From: JAADHI01 sp964451325
Lineage (GTDB): Bacteria > Nitrospirota > Nitrospiria > SBBL01 > JAADHI01
Length of the DNA stretch: 64,000 nt
Direction: 5' to 3'
NCBI GenBank assembly: GCA_964451325.1
Contig: CAYVHO010000007.1
Span: 51,766-115,765 of the forward strand
Under the pieces are notes generated by a model. The model searched no databases. It saw only the letters and a list, made by a program, of their open reading frames with translations, and was not told the DNA's origin. Position 1 is the stretch's first letter. Each line of letters opens with the position of its first letter. Below are positions 24,102 to 33,304 of this stretch, piece by piece. The position numbers and the translations under genes were made by a program.

Positions 24102-24120
24102 TTTGTCGCCCTCGTTCTAT

Positions 24121-24861
24121 TTAGGAGGTCATGTGTCCGAGTTTCAATGCGCCCGTGTTGAGTGCGTGATCGACTTCATGATATCGGTCGAGTTGACCCA
24201 GATCATTCCAGTACCCTTTTGTCACGTAAGCAAATAACTTTTCCTCCGCACGCAGCAAGTCAAGATAGCGGTCGATAATGGAGGTGTAAGGGATGTTTCC
24301 AGAGATGCCATTCAAGACACGAGGCTCAATGATGTGAAGTCCGGTAAACATGCATTTTTGTGTTTGTTTGTGGCTAGATTCAAGTTTGCCGAGAATATTC
24401 TGTATTTGATTATTGTGATCGATTTCAATCGCACCAAAATTTGAAAAATCATCGCAAGCCCTTAAGACCAGGGTAGCCAAACCTTGTTTTTTGCGATGAA
24501 AGGATATCAGCTTGCCCAGGTCAATGTCGATGACGATATCGCCGTTGATCACAAGAAAGGGAGCTCCCTCAAAAAAGGCTTCTGCTTTTTTGAGCCCGCC
24601 CCCCGTTCCCAGTGGTTCTCCTGCTTCCTGCGAATAAGAAATTGAGAGCCCGAGTTTAGCGCCGTCTCCCAGCGTTTGCATGATTTGATCTCCACAATGA
24701 TGGAGGTTGATGATGATTTCTGTGATGCCATACTTTTTAAGTAGTAGCAGGTTGTATTCGATCATGGGCCGTCCGCCGACGGGGAGCAAAGGTTTGGGCA
24801 TATGATCGGTGAGGGGGCGAAGCCGTGTGCCAAATCCTGCGGCGAGGATCATGGCTTTCAT
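24121..24861 (-). CDS. murU: N-acetylmuramate-1-phosphate uridylyltransferase (MurU-like)
   Basis: The 246-residue nucleotidyltransferase starts MKAMILAAGFGTRLRPLTDHMPKPLLPVGG, the sugar-nucleotidyltransferase signature (GxGTRLRPLT...PKP), followed by GTGGGLKKAEAFF and the metal site INGDIVIDIDLG. It lies 26 bases after a kinase of the AmgK type. The AmgK-MurU pair makes UDP-MurNAc from recycled MurNAc, bypassing the first steps of peptidoglycan synthesis. A mannose-1-phosphate guanylyltransferase role is the alternative; the kinase neighbour favours MurU. Confidence 0.83.
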   Translation of the reverse strand: MKAMILAAGFGTRLRPLTDHMPKPLLPVGGRPMIEYNLLLLKKYGITEIIINLHHCGDQIMQTLGDGAKLGLSISYSQEAGEPLGTGGGLKKAEAFFEGAPFLVINGDIVIDIDLGKLISFHRKKQGLATLVLRACDDFSNFGAIEIDHNNQIQNILGKLESSHKQTQKCMFTGLHIIEPRVLNGISGNIPYTSIIDRYLDLLRAEEKLFAYVTKGYWNDLGQLDRYHEVDHALNTGALKLGHMTS

Positions 24862-24887
24862 TGAAATACTTTCAATAACACAGGGTT

Positions 24888-25967
24888 TTATCTCAGTTCC
24901 GGCACGGCTTCAGCGAGCAGATCGTGCAGGGGTTTGAGTCGTTCATATTTTTGCAGGGTGTTTTTGACTTTGAGCAGGGTGGGGGTCACAAAGGGCAGCA
25001 GGTGGTCTTTGCCTTTTATTTGCTCGATGTAAATAAATCGTCCGGCTGCCTTTAAGTTACGCTGGATGCTGATGAGGTCAAAAGATTCCTTAAAAAGGGC
25101 TGCATCAATGGGCAGGGCCGCACGGTTTTTCCACTGTTGAATGTAATAATCAAGCAGGGTGTCAATCAGGTCGTGGGACAGATCGATATAGGAGTCACGC
25201 AGCAGTGAAGCCAGATCGTATTCCGCAGGGCCCATCAGGGCATCTTGAAAATCAATCAAGCGTAAACATGGGCTTTCGGGGCCATCCTGGATCATGAGGT
25301 TCCGGCTGTGGTAGTCGCGGTGGGTGAAATAGCTGGGTTGTGCGGCAAAGTGTGCCGATAGCTGGGCAAAATGGCTGCGAATGGCTGTTTTTGCTTCCGG
25401 GGCCAATGGGGTCTTATTTCGTTTTTCAATGCCGTATTCGATGAAATGATCAAACTCCCATTCAAAGAGGCATTGATCGTAGTGCCGCGTGTGTGCAATG
25501 CATTGCCGGGCGAGTATGGGTGTTGCTTGAAGTTGGAGGGAGATCAGCAGATCAATGGCCTTTTTGTAATATCCACAGACCTTTACGGGGTTCTGAATGA
25601 TTTGATTGACCTCATCCGCAAAACTGATGTCCCCCAGATCTTCGAGTAGAATCCAGGCTTGATTTTTATCGTAAAAAAAGATCTTTGGCACAGGAATCTT
25701 GCAAGCGCTCAGATATTCTTGGATGTTGGTAAAGGGCAGATCGAATGGTGTGGATGGGGTTTTTCCCGTGATTTCTTCTGAGGTCACCGCGTCTTTTGTA
25801 TTGCCCATTGCCATTAAAATATAGGATTGGGCCTCATCCTTTTTCCAGAAAACACGGTAATAAATTCGGTCTGAGGCGTCTCCTGTTAATTTTTTGAGTT
25901 GCAGGGATGTTATGGGTGTTTTAAAGGTTTTTTCGAGTATTTGAGTAAGCTGTTTCGGGTCAATCAT
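24888..25967 (-). CDS. amgK: Sugar kinase of the AmgK family
   Basis: This 359-residue aminoglycoside-phosphotransferase-fold kinase has the catalytic loop YFTHRDYHSRNLMIQ (about residues 215-229) and the metal-binding LRLIDFQDALMGP. The upstream QLKKLTGDASDRIYYRV matches the nucleotide-binding start of AmgK/APH enzymes. AmgK phosphorylates the anomeric position of MurNAc or GlcNAc for cell-wall recycling. It precedes murU in one transcript. Length is close to the usual 340-360 residues. Confidence 0.85.
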   Translation of the reverse strand: MIDPKQLTQILEKTFKTPITSLQLKKLTGDASDRIYYRVFWKKDEAQSYILMAMGNTKDAVTSEEITGKTPSTPFDLPFTNIQEYLSACKIPVPKIFFYDKNQAWILLEDLGDISFADEVNQIIQNPVKVCGYYKKAIDLLISLQLQATPILARQCIAHTRHYDQCLFEWEFDHFIEYGIEKRNKTPLAPEAKTAIRSHFAQLSAHFAAQPSYFTHRDYHSRNLMIQDGPESPCLRLIDFQDALMGPAEYDLASLLRDSYIDLSHDLIDTLLDYYIQQWKNRAALPIDAALFKESFDLISIQRNLKAAGRFIYIEQIKGKDHLLPFVTPTLLKVKNTLQKYERLKPLHDLLAEAVPELR

Positions 25968-26015
25968 GGTGTTCTCTTGTCACAAGGAGTCTTCCCGCTT
26001 TTAGGATTGAAAAAG

Positions 26016-26087
26016 AGCGGGAGACGGGATTTGAACCCGCGACCAAGAGCTTGGGAAGCTCCTACGCTACCACTGCGCCACTCCCGC
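26016..26087 (-). tRNA. tRNA-Gly (anticodon CCC)
   Basis: On the minus strand the seven-base acceptor arms GCGGGAG and CTCCCGC pair. The D-arm GGCGCAGTGGTAGCG, anticodon loop TTCCCAA and T-arm GGTTCAAATCC are all in place. The three bases in the loop centre are CCC, which reads GGG glycine codons. The 3' CCA is not encoded. It lies upstream of amgK on the same strand. Confidence 0.95.
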
Positions 26088-26263
26088 ATAATTCTTCAAT
26101 CATTTTCTTTTAAAAACAAGCCTTTTTAAGGGGGATTGGGTTTGTAAATCTGTCGCCCGTTCTGCCTTCAATGTTCTCTGTGTCGCATTTAATCATTTTC
26201 ATGAACAGGCTGTCAATCGGCGCTTTATTTCGGAGGACATTTACTCCAGAAGTCCGTGTTTTT

Positions 26264-26278
26264 CTTGATTAAATCAAG
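26264..26278. promoter_or_regulatory. CTTGATT-A-AATCAAG palindrome upstream of uspA
   Basis: A perfect 15-base palindrome stands about 70 bases before the universal stress gene. The half-sites TTGAT/ATCAA are those of FNR/CRP-family regulators, but the spacing is three bases instead of the usual four. A regulator of that family is possible; true FNR binding is doubtful. Confidence 0.35.
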
Positions 26279-26341
26279 TCTTTATCGTAGAGTAACGCCA
26301 AAGTGGGGTTCAGGATGACGGGGAAAGAAAAAAAGGTCGAT

Positions 26342-26776
26342 ATGGGATTTAAAAAAATATTGGTGGCAACAGATTTTTCCGATTATGCAGCCCGTGCGAT
26401 TGAATATGCGGAGGTGCTGTGCAAACAATTTGGCTCAGAAATTCTGCTCTTACATGTGATCGAATCATTTACCTATAGCCTAACGGACAGTATGACGGTC
26501 ATTGGTCATGATCAGGCTTTGTCTGCGACGGCAGAGGCTTTGCTTGAAAACCTGCAGAACCGCTTATTGGCCGAGGGGTTTTCTGTAGAAGGTGTTGTGA
26601 CACACGGCAGAGCCTATAAAGAAATTGTGGAAAAAGCCACAGAAGAGGCATCCGATTTAATCGTCATTGGCTCACATGGTCGCACGGGCATGGAGCAGCT
26701 TCTGCTTGGCAGTGTTGCCGAAAAAGTGGTGCGTCTTGCAAACTGCCCGGTGCTGACAATTCCAGGAAAGAGATAA
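26342..26776 (+). CDS. Universal stress protein (UspA family)
   Basis: The protein shows the single-domain UspA fold: FKKILVATDFSDYAARAIEYA at the start, and the ATP-binding end VIGSHGRTGMEQLLLGSVAEKVVRLANCPVLTI, where the G-x2-G-x9-G-S/T pattern is intact. From the ATG at 26342 it has 144 residues, the normal length. Longer readings from 26303 or 26315 add residues the family lacks. It follows an FNR-like palindrome and lies six bases upstream of the pseudouridine synthase gene, so they may be co-transcribed. Confidence 0.9.
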   Translation: MGFKKILVATDFSDYAARAIEYAEVLCKQFGSEILLLHVIESFTYSLTDSMTVIGHDQALSATAEALLENLQNRLLAEGFSVEGVVTHGRAYKEIVEKATEEASDLIVIGSHGRTGMEQLLLGSVAEKVVRLANCPVLTIPGKR

Positions 26777-26781
26777 CTTAG

Positions 26782-27612
26782 ATGGAAGACCGCTTACAAA
26801 AAATTATTGCACAAGCGGGCTTGGCTTCCCGACGTGAAGCTGAAAAGATGATTGCCGAGGGCCGTGTTGTGTTGAACGGTGCGATTGTGAGCGAAGCGGG
26901 GACAAAGGCTGACCCTGCAAAAGATCATATCCGCGTGGATGGCAAGTTGCTTAAAAAGCCCTCACGCAAGGTCTATCTCATGTTGAATAAGCCAAAACGC
27001 TGTATTACAACACGCAGCGACCCTGAAGGGCGACAGACGGTCATGGATTTGATTACAGGCGTGAAGGAACGTGTTTCTCCTGTCGGTCGGCTTGATTATG
27101 ATACCGAAGGCCTCTTGCTTTTGAGCAATGATGGTGATTTAGCCAACGCCTTGATGCATCCTAAAAACGAAATTGAAAAAACATATTGGGCGAAGGTCAG
27201 GGGCCAGATGTCGGAGGCCACTTTATTAAAGGTTGCGCGCGGTGGGATTTCACTGCCGACAGGCAAGACCGCACCTTGTAAGATCAGGCCCTTACACAAG
27301 ACCCAGGAAAATGGTTGGGTCGAATTGATCCTGCACGAAGGGAAAAAACGCGAGATTCGACGTGTTTTGGAGCGGGTGGGGCATCCCGTCGTGAAGCTGA
27401 AGCGCATTGCCTATGCTTTTTTGAAACTAAGAGGCCTCGCCAGCGGAAGCTATCGTCATTTAACCACTTACGAAGTTAAAAAATTGCAAGCCATCGTGCA
27501 AGGTATTCCTTTTGAACCGCCTGTGAAAAAACAGAGGGTTCCGCCTATCGATAAAAAAGCCTCTCAAAAAAGAAGTCCGATTTCTTCTGAAAAAAGACAA
27601 AGGAGGAAGTGA
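26782..27612 (+). CDS. rluB: RsuA/RluB-family 23S rRNA pseudouridine synthase
   Basis: The 276-residue protein has an N-terminal S4 RNA-binding domain (RLQKIIAQAGLASRREAEKMIAEGRV) and a catalytic domain with the pseudouridine synthase motif GRLDYDTEGLLLLSNDG, whose Asp is the catalytic residue, then HEGKKREIRRVLERVGHPV. A Lys/Arg-rich tail (PVKKQRVPPIDKKASQKRSP) probably binds rRNA. RluB modifies U2605 of 23S rRNA; RluE/RluF and RsuA are close relatives, so the exact site is inference. Confidence 0.88.
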   Translation: MEDRLQKIIAQAGLASRREAEKMIAEGRVVLNGAIVSEAGTKADPAKDHIRVDGKLLKKPSRKVYLMLNKPKRCITTRSDPEGRQTVMDLITGVKERVSPVGRLDYDTEGLLLLSNDGDLANALMHPKNEIEKTYWAKVRGQMSEATLLKVARGGISLPTGKTAPCKIRPLHKTQENGWVELILHEGKKREIRRVLERVGHPVVKLKRIAYAFLKLRGLASGSYRHLTTYEVKKLQAIVQGIPFEPPVKKQRVPPIDKKASQKRSPISSEKRQRRK

Positions 27613-28874
27613 TGCATCGCTCAAAATTGTCCTTATTTCGTTCATTATTGATCTTATTTTTCTTTATGGCTGTGCCCCATTATTTTTCGGGACAAACCTT
27701 CGCTGCAGGGTATAAAATTCCAGAACAATCAGCCAATTCTGTGGGTTTGGGTGCAGCCTATGTTGCCAATGCGAGTGGTCCCGATTCGGCCTACTACAAT
27801 CCAGCCAATATGGTTTGGAGTGATGAGGGTGCGCAAATTGAGACGAGCCTTATTTATATTTATTTGCCGAGTGCAAAATTTGAAGGCAGTGTTTTTGGAA
27901 ATCCGGTGAATGCAGATTCAAAGAGTGAGACCTTTTTACTTCCCAATATTCACTATATTTCTCCCAAAATGGGGAAGGCTCGTGTTGGTTTTTCTGTTGT
28001 GTATCCCTTTGGGCTTTCAAAACGCTGGAATGACCCGCTTCAGCAGTTATTTGCTGAAGAATTTACACTTGAAACCATAGAACTTGATTTGTCTGTTGCT
28101 TTTAAAATAAGCGAGCAACTTGCGATGGGCTGGGGTATTCGCGGTATTCGTTCAGAAGGAAAGGTTGTACGTCGTGGTCCTTTGCCCGGACCTATTACAG
28201 TGAATGGCGAAATGGGTGGTGATGATTTTTCGACAGGATATTTTTTGGCGCTTTCAGCCAGACCCATTCAAGATTTGTCGATGGCGGTCACCTATCGCTC
28301 AGAGGTGAAACCCGTATTGGAGGGGGATGCTCAGTTAAGTGCGACTGATGGTTCTGTGCCGTATAACGGTCCGGTCGAACTCGAAATTGTGCTTCCTGCC
28401 GCGCTTCAAATTGCAAGCGCATATACTTATCGAAAAGCGGTTTTTGAATTTGTTTATGAGAGAACCTACTGGGGAAGCTATAAACAGCTGGATTTTAAAT
28501 ACGCAACCCCGCTGTCCGGGGGCGTTCAGACCGCATTTTTCGATGATGCGATTCCAAAAAATTACAGTGATTCAGATACCTATCGTGTTGGTTTGACTTA
28601 TGATTATAATCCTAAATGGACCTTGCTTTACGGTTTTGCAATTGATGAAACTCCTGCGCCGGGTGAAACCCTAAATTTTGAATTACCCGATTCCGATGCA
28701 CTCCTTTATTCAACCGGGATTCGCTATCGTCCGAATGAGCGGATGGTCTTTTCTTTTGCATATCTTACTTCACAGAAAAAAAGCCGTACTTTTGAAAATC
28801 CAGATGCGCGCATCAGTGGCAAGCTTAGATCGAGTGCCCATCTTGTGAGTCTTTCCGTTAGCTATATTTTTTAA
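27612..28874 (+). CDS. Outer-membrane transporter, FadL/TodX family
   Basis: The protein has a signal peptide (SLLILFFFMAVPHYFSGQTFA) followed by the mature start GYKIPEQSANSVGLGAAYVANASGPDSAYYNPANMVW, which is the hatch region of FadL/TodX porins with its NPA motif. The rest alternates beta strands and ends with an aromatic strand (VSLSVSYIF), as for an outer-membrane barrel. It should import long-chain fatty acids or other hydrophobic compounds. AGGAGG at 27600-27605 favours the ATG at 27612 over a GTG at 27609; the stop of rluB overlaps the start. Confidence 0.9.
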   Translation: MHRSKLSLFRSLLILFFFMAVPHYFSGQTFAAGYKIPEQSANSVGLGAAYVANASGPDSAYYNPANMVWSDEGAQIETSLIYIYLPSAKFEGSVFGNPVNADSKSETFLLPNIHYISPKMGKARVGFSVVYPFGLSKRWNDPLQQLFAEEFTLETIELDLSVAFKISEQLAMGWGIRGIRSEGKVVRRGPLPGPITVNGEMGGDDFSTGYFLALSARPIQDLSMAVTYRSEVKPVLEGDAQLSATDGSVPYNGPVELEIVLPAALQIASAYTYRKAVFEFVYERTYWGSYKQLDFKYATPLSGGVQTAFFDDAIPKNYSDSDTYRVGLTYDYNPKWTLLYGFAIDETPAPGETLNFELPDSDALLYSTGIRYRPNERMVFSFAYLTSQKKSRTFENPDARISGKLRSSAHLVSLSVSYIF

Positions 28875-28945
28875 TGATCTTTGCCTGAGCCTCAATTGTT
28901 TCTGGAAATACCCTCTAAGTCCACGAATTTACAACATTTATGAAG

Positions 28946-28975
28946 TTGACTCTAAGCGAAAGGCTGTGCTAAAAA
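28946..28975 (+). promoter_or_regulatory. Possible promoter of the ilvB operon
   Basis: TTGACT (28946-28951) is a 5 of 6 -35 match, followed after 18 bases by TAAAAA (28970-28975), a 4 of 6 -10 match. It lies about 110 bases before ilvB. I see no leader peptide or attenuator in the 212 bases between fadL and ilvB. Confidence 0.35.
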
Positions 28976-29086
28976 TAATAAATTTTTTGAACCAAAAAAG
29001 ATGGGTTTATCTGTGTGATTTGGTCGCTATTTTTGTCTGAATCGCCAAATTCGACCCTGTTTTGGAAATAGAATGGAGACCATCCG

Positions 29087-30844
29087 ATGAAGATGAGTGG
29101 ATCGCAGATTTTAGTGGAGTGCCTCAAAAAAGAGGGTGTGAAGACTTTATTCGCTTATCCGGGCGGAGTCAATCTCCCGATTTTTGACGTACTTTATGAT
29201 GAGGATGCGATTGATGTTGTGCTCTGTCGGCATGAGCAGGGCGGTGCCCATATGGCCGAAGGTTTTGCACGCGCAACAGGAAAAGCGGGTGTGGTTTTGG
29301 TCACCTCTGGGCCAGGTGCAACGAACACAGTGACGGCCATTGCCGATGCTGCGATGGATTCGACCCCAATTATTATATTGACGGGTCAGGTGCCGACGCA
29401 AATGATTGGAAACGATGCCTTTCAGGAAGCCGACATGGTGGGCATTACCCGGCCTTGCACAAAGTATAATATTCTCGTAAAAGACGTGAAGGACCTGGCG
29501 CAAGCCATAAAAGAGGCCTTTTATATTGCAACTTCAGGCCGACCCGGGCCTGTTCTGATTGACCTCCCGAAAGACGTGGTGCAGGCAAAGGCGACCTTCA
29601 AATATCCAGACTCTGTTTATATTCGCAGCTATTCCCCAAATCGCAAAGGGAATAAATGGCAGTTAAAACAGGCGGTTCAAGCGATTTTAAAAGCCAAAAA
29701 ACCCGTGATCTACGCAGGAGGAGGGGTGCTTTCCTCTGGTGCGCCGGAAGAATTGCGTGCGCTGGCAGAAACGGCACGTATCCCCGTGACCAATACGCTC
29801 ATGGGGCTGGGTAGTTTTCCCGGAACACACCCGCTTTCTCTGGGCATGCTGGGCATGCATGGCACCTATTGGGCCAATATGGCCATCCATAACTCAGATT
29901 TAATTATTGCCGTGGGTTCACGTTTTGATGACCGTGTGACCGGTCGTGTCAAGGATTTTGCGCCGAAAGCACGGATTATCCACATCGACATTGATCCAAC
30001 TTCGATTCATAAGGTGATTACCGCAAATATTCCCATCGTGGGCGATGCCAAGACCATTTTGACGGAGCTCAATCAATTGATGAGTGCTTCTGGTAACGGG
30101 AATGCTGAAAAACACAAGGATTGGTTTGAGCAGATTGAGGGCTGGAAAAAAGAACATCCACTGACTTACGATCAAGGGGATGTCATTATCAAACCGCAAT
30201 ATGTGATCGAGCAAATTTATCAAGCCACGCAGGGGGATGCGATTATCGCAACCGATGTGGGGCAGCACCAGATGTGGGCGGCACAATTTTACAAGTTTGA
30301 CCATCCGCGGACCTTCCTGACGTCCGGGGGCCTGGGCACGATGGGTTATGGTCTGCCTGCTGCTTTGGGTGCACAAAAGGCTTTTCCAGATAAAACAGTT
30401 TTTTGCATTGCCGGTGATGGTGGCATCGTGATGAATATTCAGGAACTTACAACGGCGGTTGAAAGCAAGCTTCCCGTCAAGATTGCGATTATCAACAACC
30501 GCTATCTGGGTATGGTGCGTCAGTGGCAACAGCTTTTTTACGACAAACGCTATTCCTGCAGTTTTATCGGGGAGCAGCCCGATTTTGTGAAGCTGGCTGA
30601 GGCTTTTGGTGCGGTGGGTTTACGTGCCAAGGAGGTCAAGGACGTTAAGTCTGTTCTCGAAGAGGCGCTTGCGATTGATAAACCGGTGGTGATGGATTTC
30701 TGTGTTGACGAAGAAGAAAATTGTTATCCCATGGTGCCTGCGGGTGCGGCCATCAATGAAATGGTTTTTTGTGATCCCGTTGGCCCAGGACCTTCGGAAG
30801 AGATCCGAAAGGCTAAAAAAGCCGGGGGTATTTTAACCGCCTGA
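29087..30844 (+). CDS. ilvB: Acetolactate synthase large subunit
   Basis: This thiamine-diphosphate enzyme joins two pyruvates, or pyruvate and 2-oxobutyrate, in valine, leucine and isoleucine synthesis. The 585-residue protein has the N-terminal motif VLCRHEQGGAHMAEGFARATGK with the catalytic Glu, the central FAD/TPP domain, and the TPP motif AGDGGIVMNIQEL (about residues 446-458), then NNRYLGMVRQWQ. It is followed by the regulatory subunit gene and ilvC. ACAGAATGGAGACC gives the ribosome site. Confidence 0.96.
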   Translation: MKMSGSQILVECLKKEGVKTLFAYPGGVNLPIFDVLYDEDAIDVVLCRHEQGGAHMAEGFARATGKAGVVLVTSGPGATNTVTAIADAAMDSTPIIILTGQVPTQMIGNDAFQEADMVGITRPCTKYNILVKDVKDLAQAIKEAFYIATSGRPGPVLIDLPKDVVQAKATFKYPDSVYIRSYSPNRKGNKWQLKQAVQAILKAKKPVIYAGGGVLSSGAPEELRALAETARIPVTNTLMGLGSFPGTHPLSLGMLGMHGTYWANMAIHNSDLIIAVGSRFDDRVTGRVKDFAPKARIIHIDIDPTSIHKVITANIPIVGDAKTILTELNQLMSASGNGNAEKHKDWFEQIEGWKKEHPLTYDQGDVIIKPQYVIEQIYQATQGDAIIATDVGQHQMWAAQFYKFDHPRTFLTSGGLGTMGYGLPAALGAQKAFPDKTVFCIAGDGGIVMNIQELTTAVESKLPVKIAIINNRYLGMVRQWQQLFYDKRYSCSFIGEQPDFVKLAEAFGAVGLRAKEVKDVKSVLEEALAIDKPVVMDFCVDEEENCYPMVPAGAAINEMVFCDPVGPGPSEEIRKAKKAGGILTA

Positions 30845-30910
30845 GTGCTTCGCATTAGGTTAAAGAAGCTTGTTTGAGTTTTTAATGTTTTTGATCTGGG
30901 TGGATAAACG

Positions 30911-31438
30911 ATGCAGCATATTGTTTCAGTTTTAGTCGAAAATAAATTTGGCGCGCTTTCCCGTATTTCGGGGCTTTTTTCGGGCAGAGGGTTTAATATT
31001 GAGAGCCTTTCTGTTGGCCCGACGCTTGACCCGGATATTTCAACCATGACGATTGTCACTGAAGGCGATGACCGGATTATTGAGCAGATTACGAAGCAGC
31101 TCAATAAACTGGTGGATGTAATTAAGGTGGTTGACCTGACAGAGAAAGAGTATGTCGAACGAGAAACCGCACTGATTAAGATCAATACCCGTGCAGAAGA
31201 TCGTGCAGAGGCCTTGCGCATTGTGGGTATTTTTCGTGCGCGGGTGATCGATTCGACACAAAATACCTACACGATTGAGATTACAGGAAGTGTAAAAAAA
31301 ATACAGGCGATTATTCATTTACTGAAACCATTGGGAATTAAAAGCCTAAGCCGCACGGGTCGCATTGCGATTGCCCGCGGAGATGTGCGAAATGTGTCCG
31401 TTCTCGAGGTGACCGAAGGTCGTGGCGCTTCTGCTTAA
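30911..31438 (+). CDS. ilvN: Acetolactate synthase small (regulatory) subunit
   Basis: The protein has an N-terminal ACT domain (HIVSVLVENKFGALSRISGLFSGRGFNIESLSVGPT) that binds valine for feedback control, then a second ACT-like domain (ALIKINTRAEDRAEALRIVGIFRARVIDST). Length 175 is typical of the IlvH/IlvN form. It activates the large subunit encoded just upstream. Confidence 0.95.
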   Translation: MQHIVSVLVENKFGALSRISGLFSGRGFNIESLSVGPTLDPDISTMTIVTEGDDRIIEQITKQLNKLVDVIKVVDLTEKEYVERETALIKINTRAEDRAEALRIVGIFRARVIDSTQNTYTIEITGSVKKIQAIIHLLKPLGIKSLSRTGRIAIARGDVRNVSVLEVTEGRGASA

Positions 31439-31481
31439 GTGGTTTATCGTATTTATAACAAATCAACAAAAGGGGAATTGA

Positions 31482-32495
31482 ATGAAGATTTATTACGACG
31501 CAGATGCAGACACCGCCATATTGGCTGATAAAAAGATCGCCGTTATTGGATTTGGTAGCCAGGGGCATGCCCATGCTTTAAATCTCAAAGAGAGTGGAAT
31601 CGATGTGTTGGTCGGTTTACGTGAAGGCAAGTCCTGGGACAAGGCGGTCAATGCGGGTCTCAAGGTCATGCCGGTGACCGATGCAGTCAAGGCTGCGGAT
31701 GTTGTGATGTTGCTGACACCGGATGAGTTGACAGGCGATCTCTACAATGACTTGGTTGCCCCTCACATCAAATCGGGTTCCTCTCTTGCGTTTGCGCATG
31801 GTTTTAATATTCATTTTGGTCAGATCGTGGCTCCAAAAGACGTGAATGTGTTTATGGTCGCACCCAAAGGCCCCGGACACTTGGTGCGCTCTGAATATCA
31901 AAAAGGCAGCGGTGTGCCGTCGCTCATCGCCATTCACCAGGATCCTTCGGGAAATACAAAAGATGTGGCTTTGGCTTATGCAAAGGGTATCGGTGGTACA
32001 CGTGCGGGGGTGCTTCAAACCGATTTTAGAGAAGAGACGGAAACCGATCTTTTTGGGGAACAAGCGGTTTTATGCGGGGGGGTGACCGCTTTGATTACGG
32101 CGGGTTATGAAACCCTGGTCGAAGCCGGGTATTCGCCTGAGATGGCTTATTTTGAATGTCTTCATGAAGTCAAATTGATTGTCGATCTTATTTATGAAGG
32201 CGGCATTTCCAATATGCGTTATTCCATTTCCAATACAGCCGAATACGGCGATCTGACCCGTGGACCCCGTGTGATTACGGAGGAGACCAAGGCCGAGATG
32301 AAAAAAATCTTAGAGGAGATTCAAAGCGGTCGTTTTGCGAGAGATTGGATTTTGGAAAATAAAGCCAACAGACCTGTTTTTAACGCCTTGGCCAAAAAAG
32401 GTGCCGACCACCCGATTGAAGAGGTGGGGAGCAAACTCAGATCAATGATGCCCTGGTTGAAAAAAGGGCTTTTGGTTGATCGCGATAAAAACTGA
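31482..32495 (+). CDS. ilvC: Ketol-acid reductoisomerase
   Basis: The enzyme isomerises and reduces acetolactate with NADPH. The 337-residue class I protein has the nucleotide-binding VIGFGSQGHAHALNLKESG (about residues 20-38), metal ligands in LFGEQAVLCGG and the C-terminal YSISNTAEYGDLTRGPRVI. AGGGGAATTG precedes the ATG. It completes the ilvB-ilvN-ilvC unit. Confidence 0.96.
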   Translation: MKIYYDADADTAILADKKIAVIGFGSQGHAHALNLKESGIDVLVGLREGKSWDKAVNAGLKVMPVTDAVKAADVVMLLTPDELTGDLYNDLVAPHIKSGSSLAFAHGFNIHFGQIVAPKDVNVFMVAPKGPGHLVRSEYQKGSGVPSLIAIHQDPSGNTKDVALAYAKGIGGTRAGVLQTDFREETETDLFGEQAVLCGGVTALITAGYETLVEAGYSPEMAYFECLHEVKLIVDLIYEGGISNMRYSISNTAEYGDLTRGPRVITEETKAEMKKILEEIQSGRFARDWILENKANRPVFNALAKKGADHPIEEVGSKLRSMMPWLKKGLLVDRDKN

Positions 32496-32539
32496 CTCTG
32501 TTTTGGTCGTTGAGGTTTTTGTCTTTTTCCCTCACAACG

Positions 32540-32548
32540 TGGTAAAAT
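32540..32548 (+). promoter_or_regulatory. Possible extended -10 promoter before psd
   Basis: TGGTAAAAT fits the extended -10 form (TGnTATAAT with one mismatch) about 110 bases before psd. No good -35 box is seen, as is usual for this type. It would let the phospholipid genes be transcribed apart from the ilv genes. Confidence 0.3.
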
Positions 32549-32656
32549 CCCAAGGGGTTTTCATTCTTGAGTGTAGCCCTTTTCGGCTTTTTATTTTTTT
32601 AAAAAGTGGAAAAGAGGCCGCTTTTGTTTATTGATTTAAATAAATAGAGATTTTTA

Positions 32657-33304
32657 ATGGCACTGGAAAATCAAGCACCGATTGCGAAAGAAGGTTATAT
32701 TTTTATCGCCATTGGTGTTGTTGCAACGGCACTGAGTTCTGCTTTTTTGTCTCAGGGTTTGACGATTTTTTTGGCTTTGCTGAGTTTTTTTTGTTTGTGG
32801 TTTTTTAGGGATCCCAAGCGCAAGGTGCCACAGGACGAAGGTTTTATTGTTTCTCCGGCAGATGGATTGATCGTCGACATCTCCTCTGTTCAAGAAGACC
32901 GCTTTTTAAACAAACCTGCGATTAAGGTGAGTGTTTTCCTCAATGTCTTCAACGTGCACGTCAATCGTGTTCCGGTTGCAGGAAAAATTGTGGATGTTTT
33001 TTACAATGCGGGGAAATTTTTGAGCGCCAATGTACCAAAAGCTTCATTAGAGAATGAGCAGAACGCCCTCCTGATTGAAATGACCTCTGGCAGACGCATT
33101 GTCTGTATTCAAATTGCGGGTTTGATTGCAAGGCGTATTGTGTGCCGGGCAAAAAAGGGAGATGCATTTGACCGAGGAGAGCGTTTTGGGCTGATCCGTT
33201 TTGGTTCGCGTACCGATCTTTTTTTACCGCCTGAGACAGAAATTCGGATCAAGGTGGGAGATAAAGTCAAAGGGGGCGAGACGGTTGTGGGGGTGCTGCG
33301 ATGA
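32657..33304 (+). CDS. psd: Phosphatidylserine decarboxylase proenzyme, short form
   Basis: The 215-residue protein makes phosphatidylethanolamine. Near the C-terminus FGLIRFGSRTDLFLP contains the FGS self-cleavage site, where the Ser becomes the pyruvoyl group; the N-terminus has two hydrophobic segments that anchor it to the inner membrane. The conserved VSPADGLIVDISSV and FLNVFNVHVNRVPVAG match archaeal- or short-type decarboxylases. It overlaps the next gene in an ATGA junction. Confidence 0.92.
   Translation: MALENQAPIAKEGYIFIAIGVVATALSSAFLSQGLTIFLALLSFFCLWFFRDPKRKVPQDEGFIVSPADGLIVDISSVQEDRFLNKPAIKVSVFLNVFNVHVNRVPVAGKIVDVFYNAGKFLSANVPKASLENEQNALLIEMTSGRRIVCIQIAGLIARRIVCRAKKGDAFDRGERFGLIRFGSRTDLFLPPETEIRIKVGDKVKGGETVVGVLR

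Noticed and set aside
26264..26278. A true FNR site upstream of uspA
   Set aside because: The half-sites fit but the spacer is three bases rather than four. It is kept only as a palindrome with low confidence.
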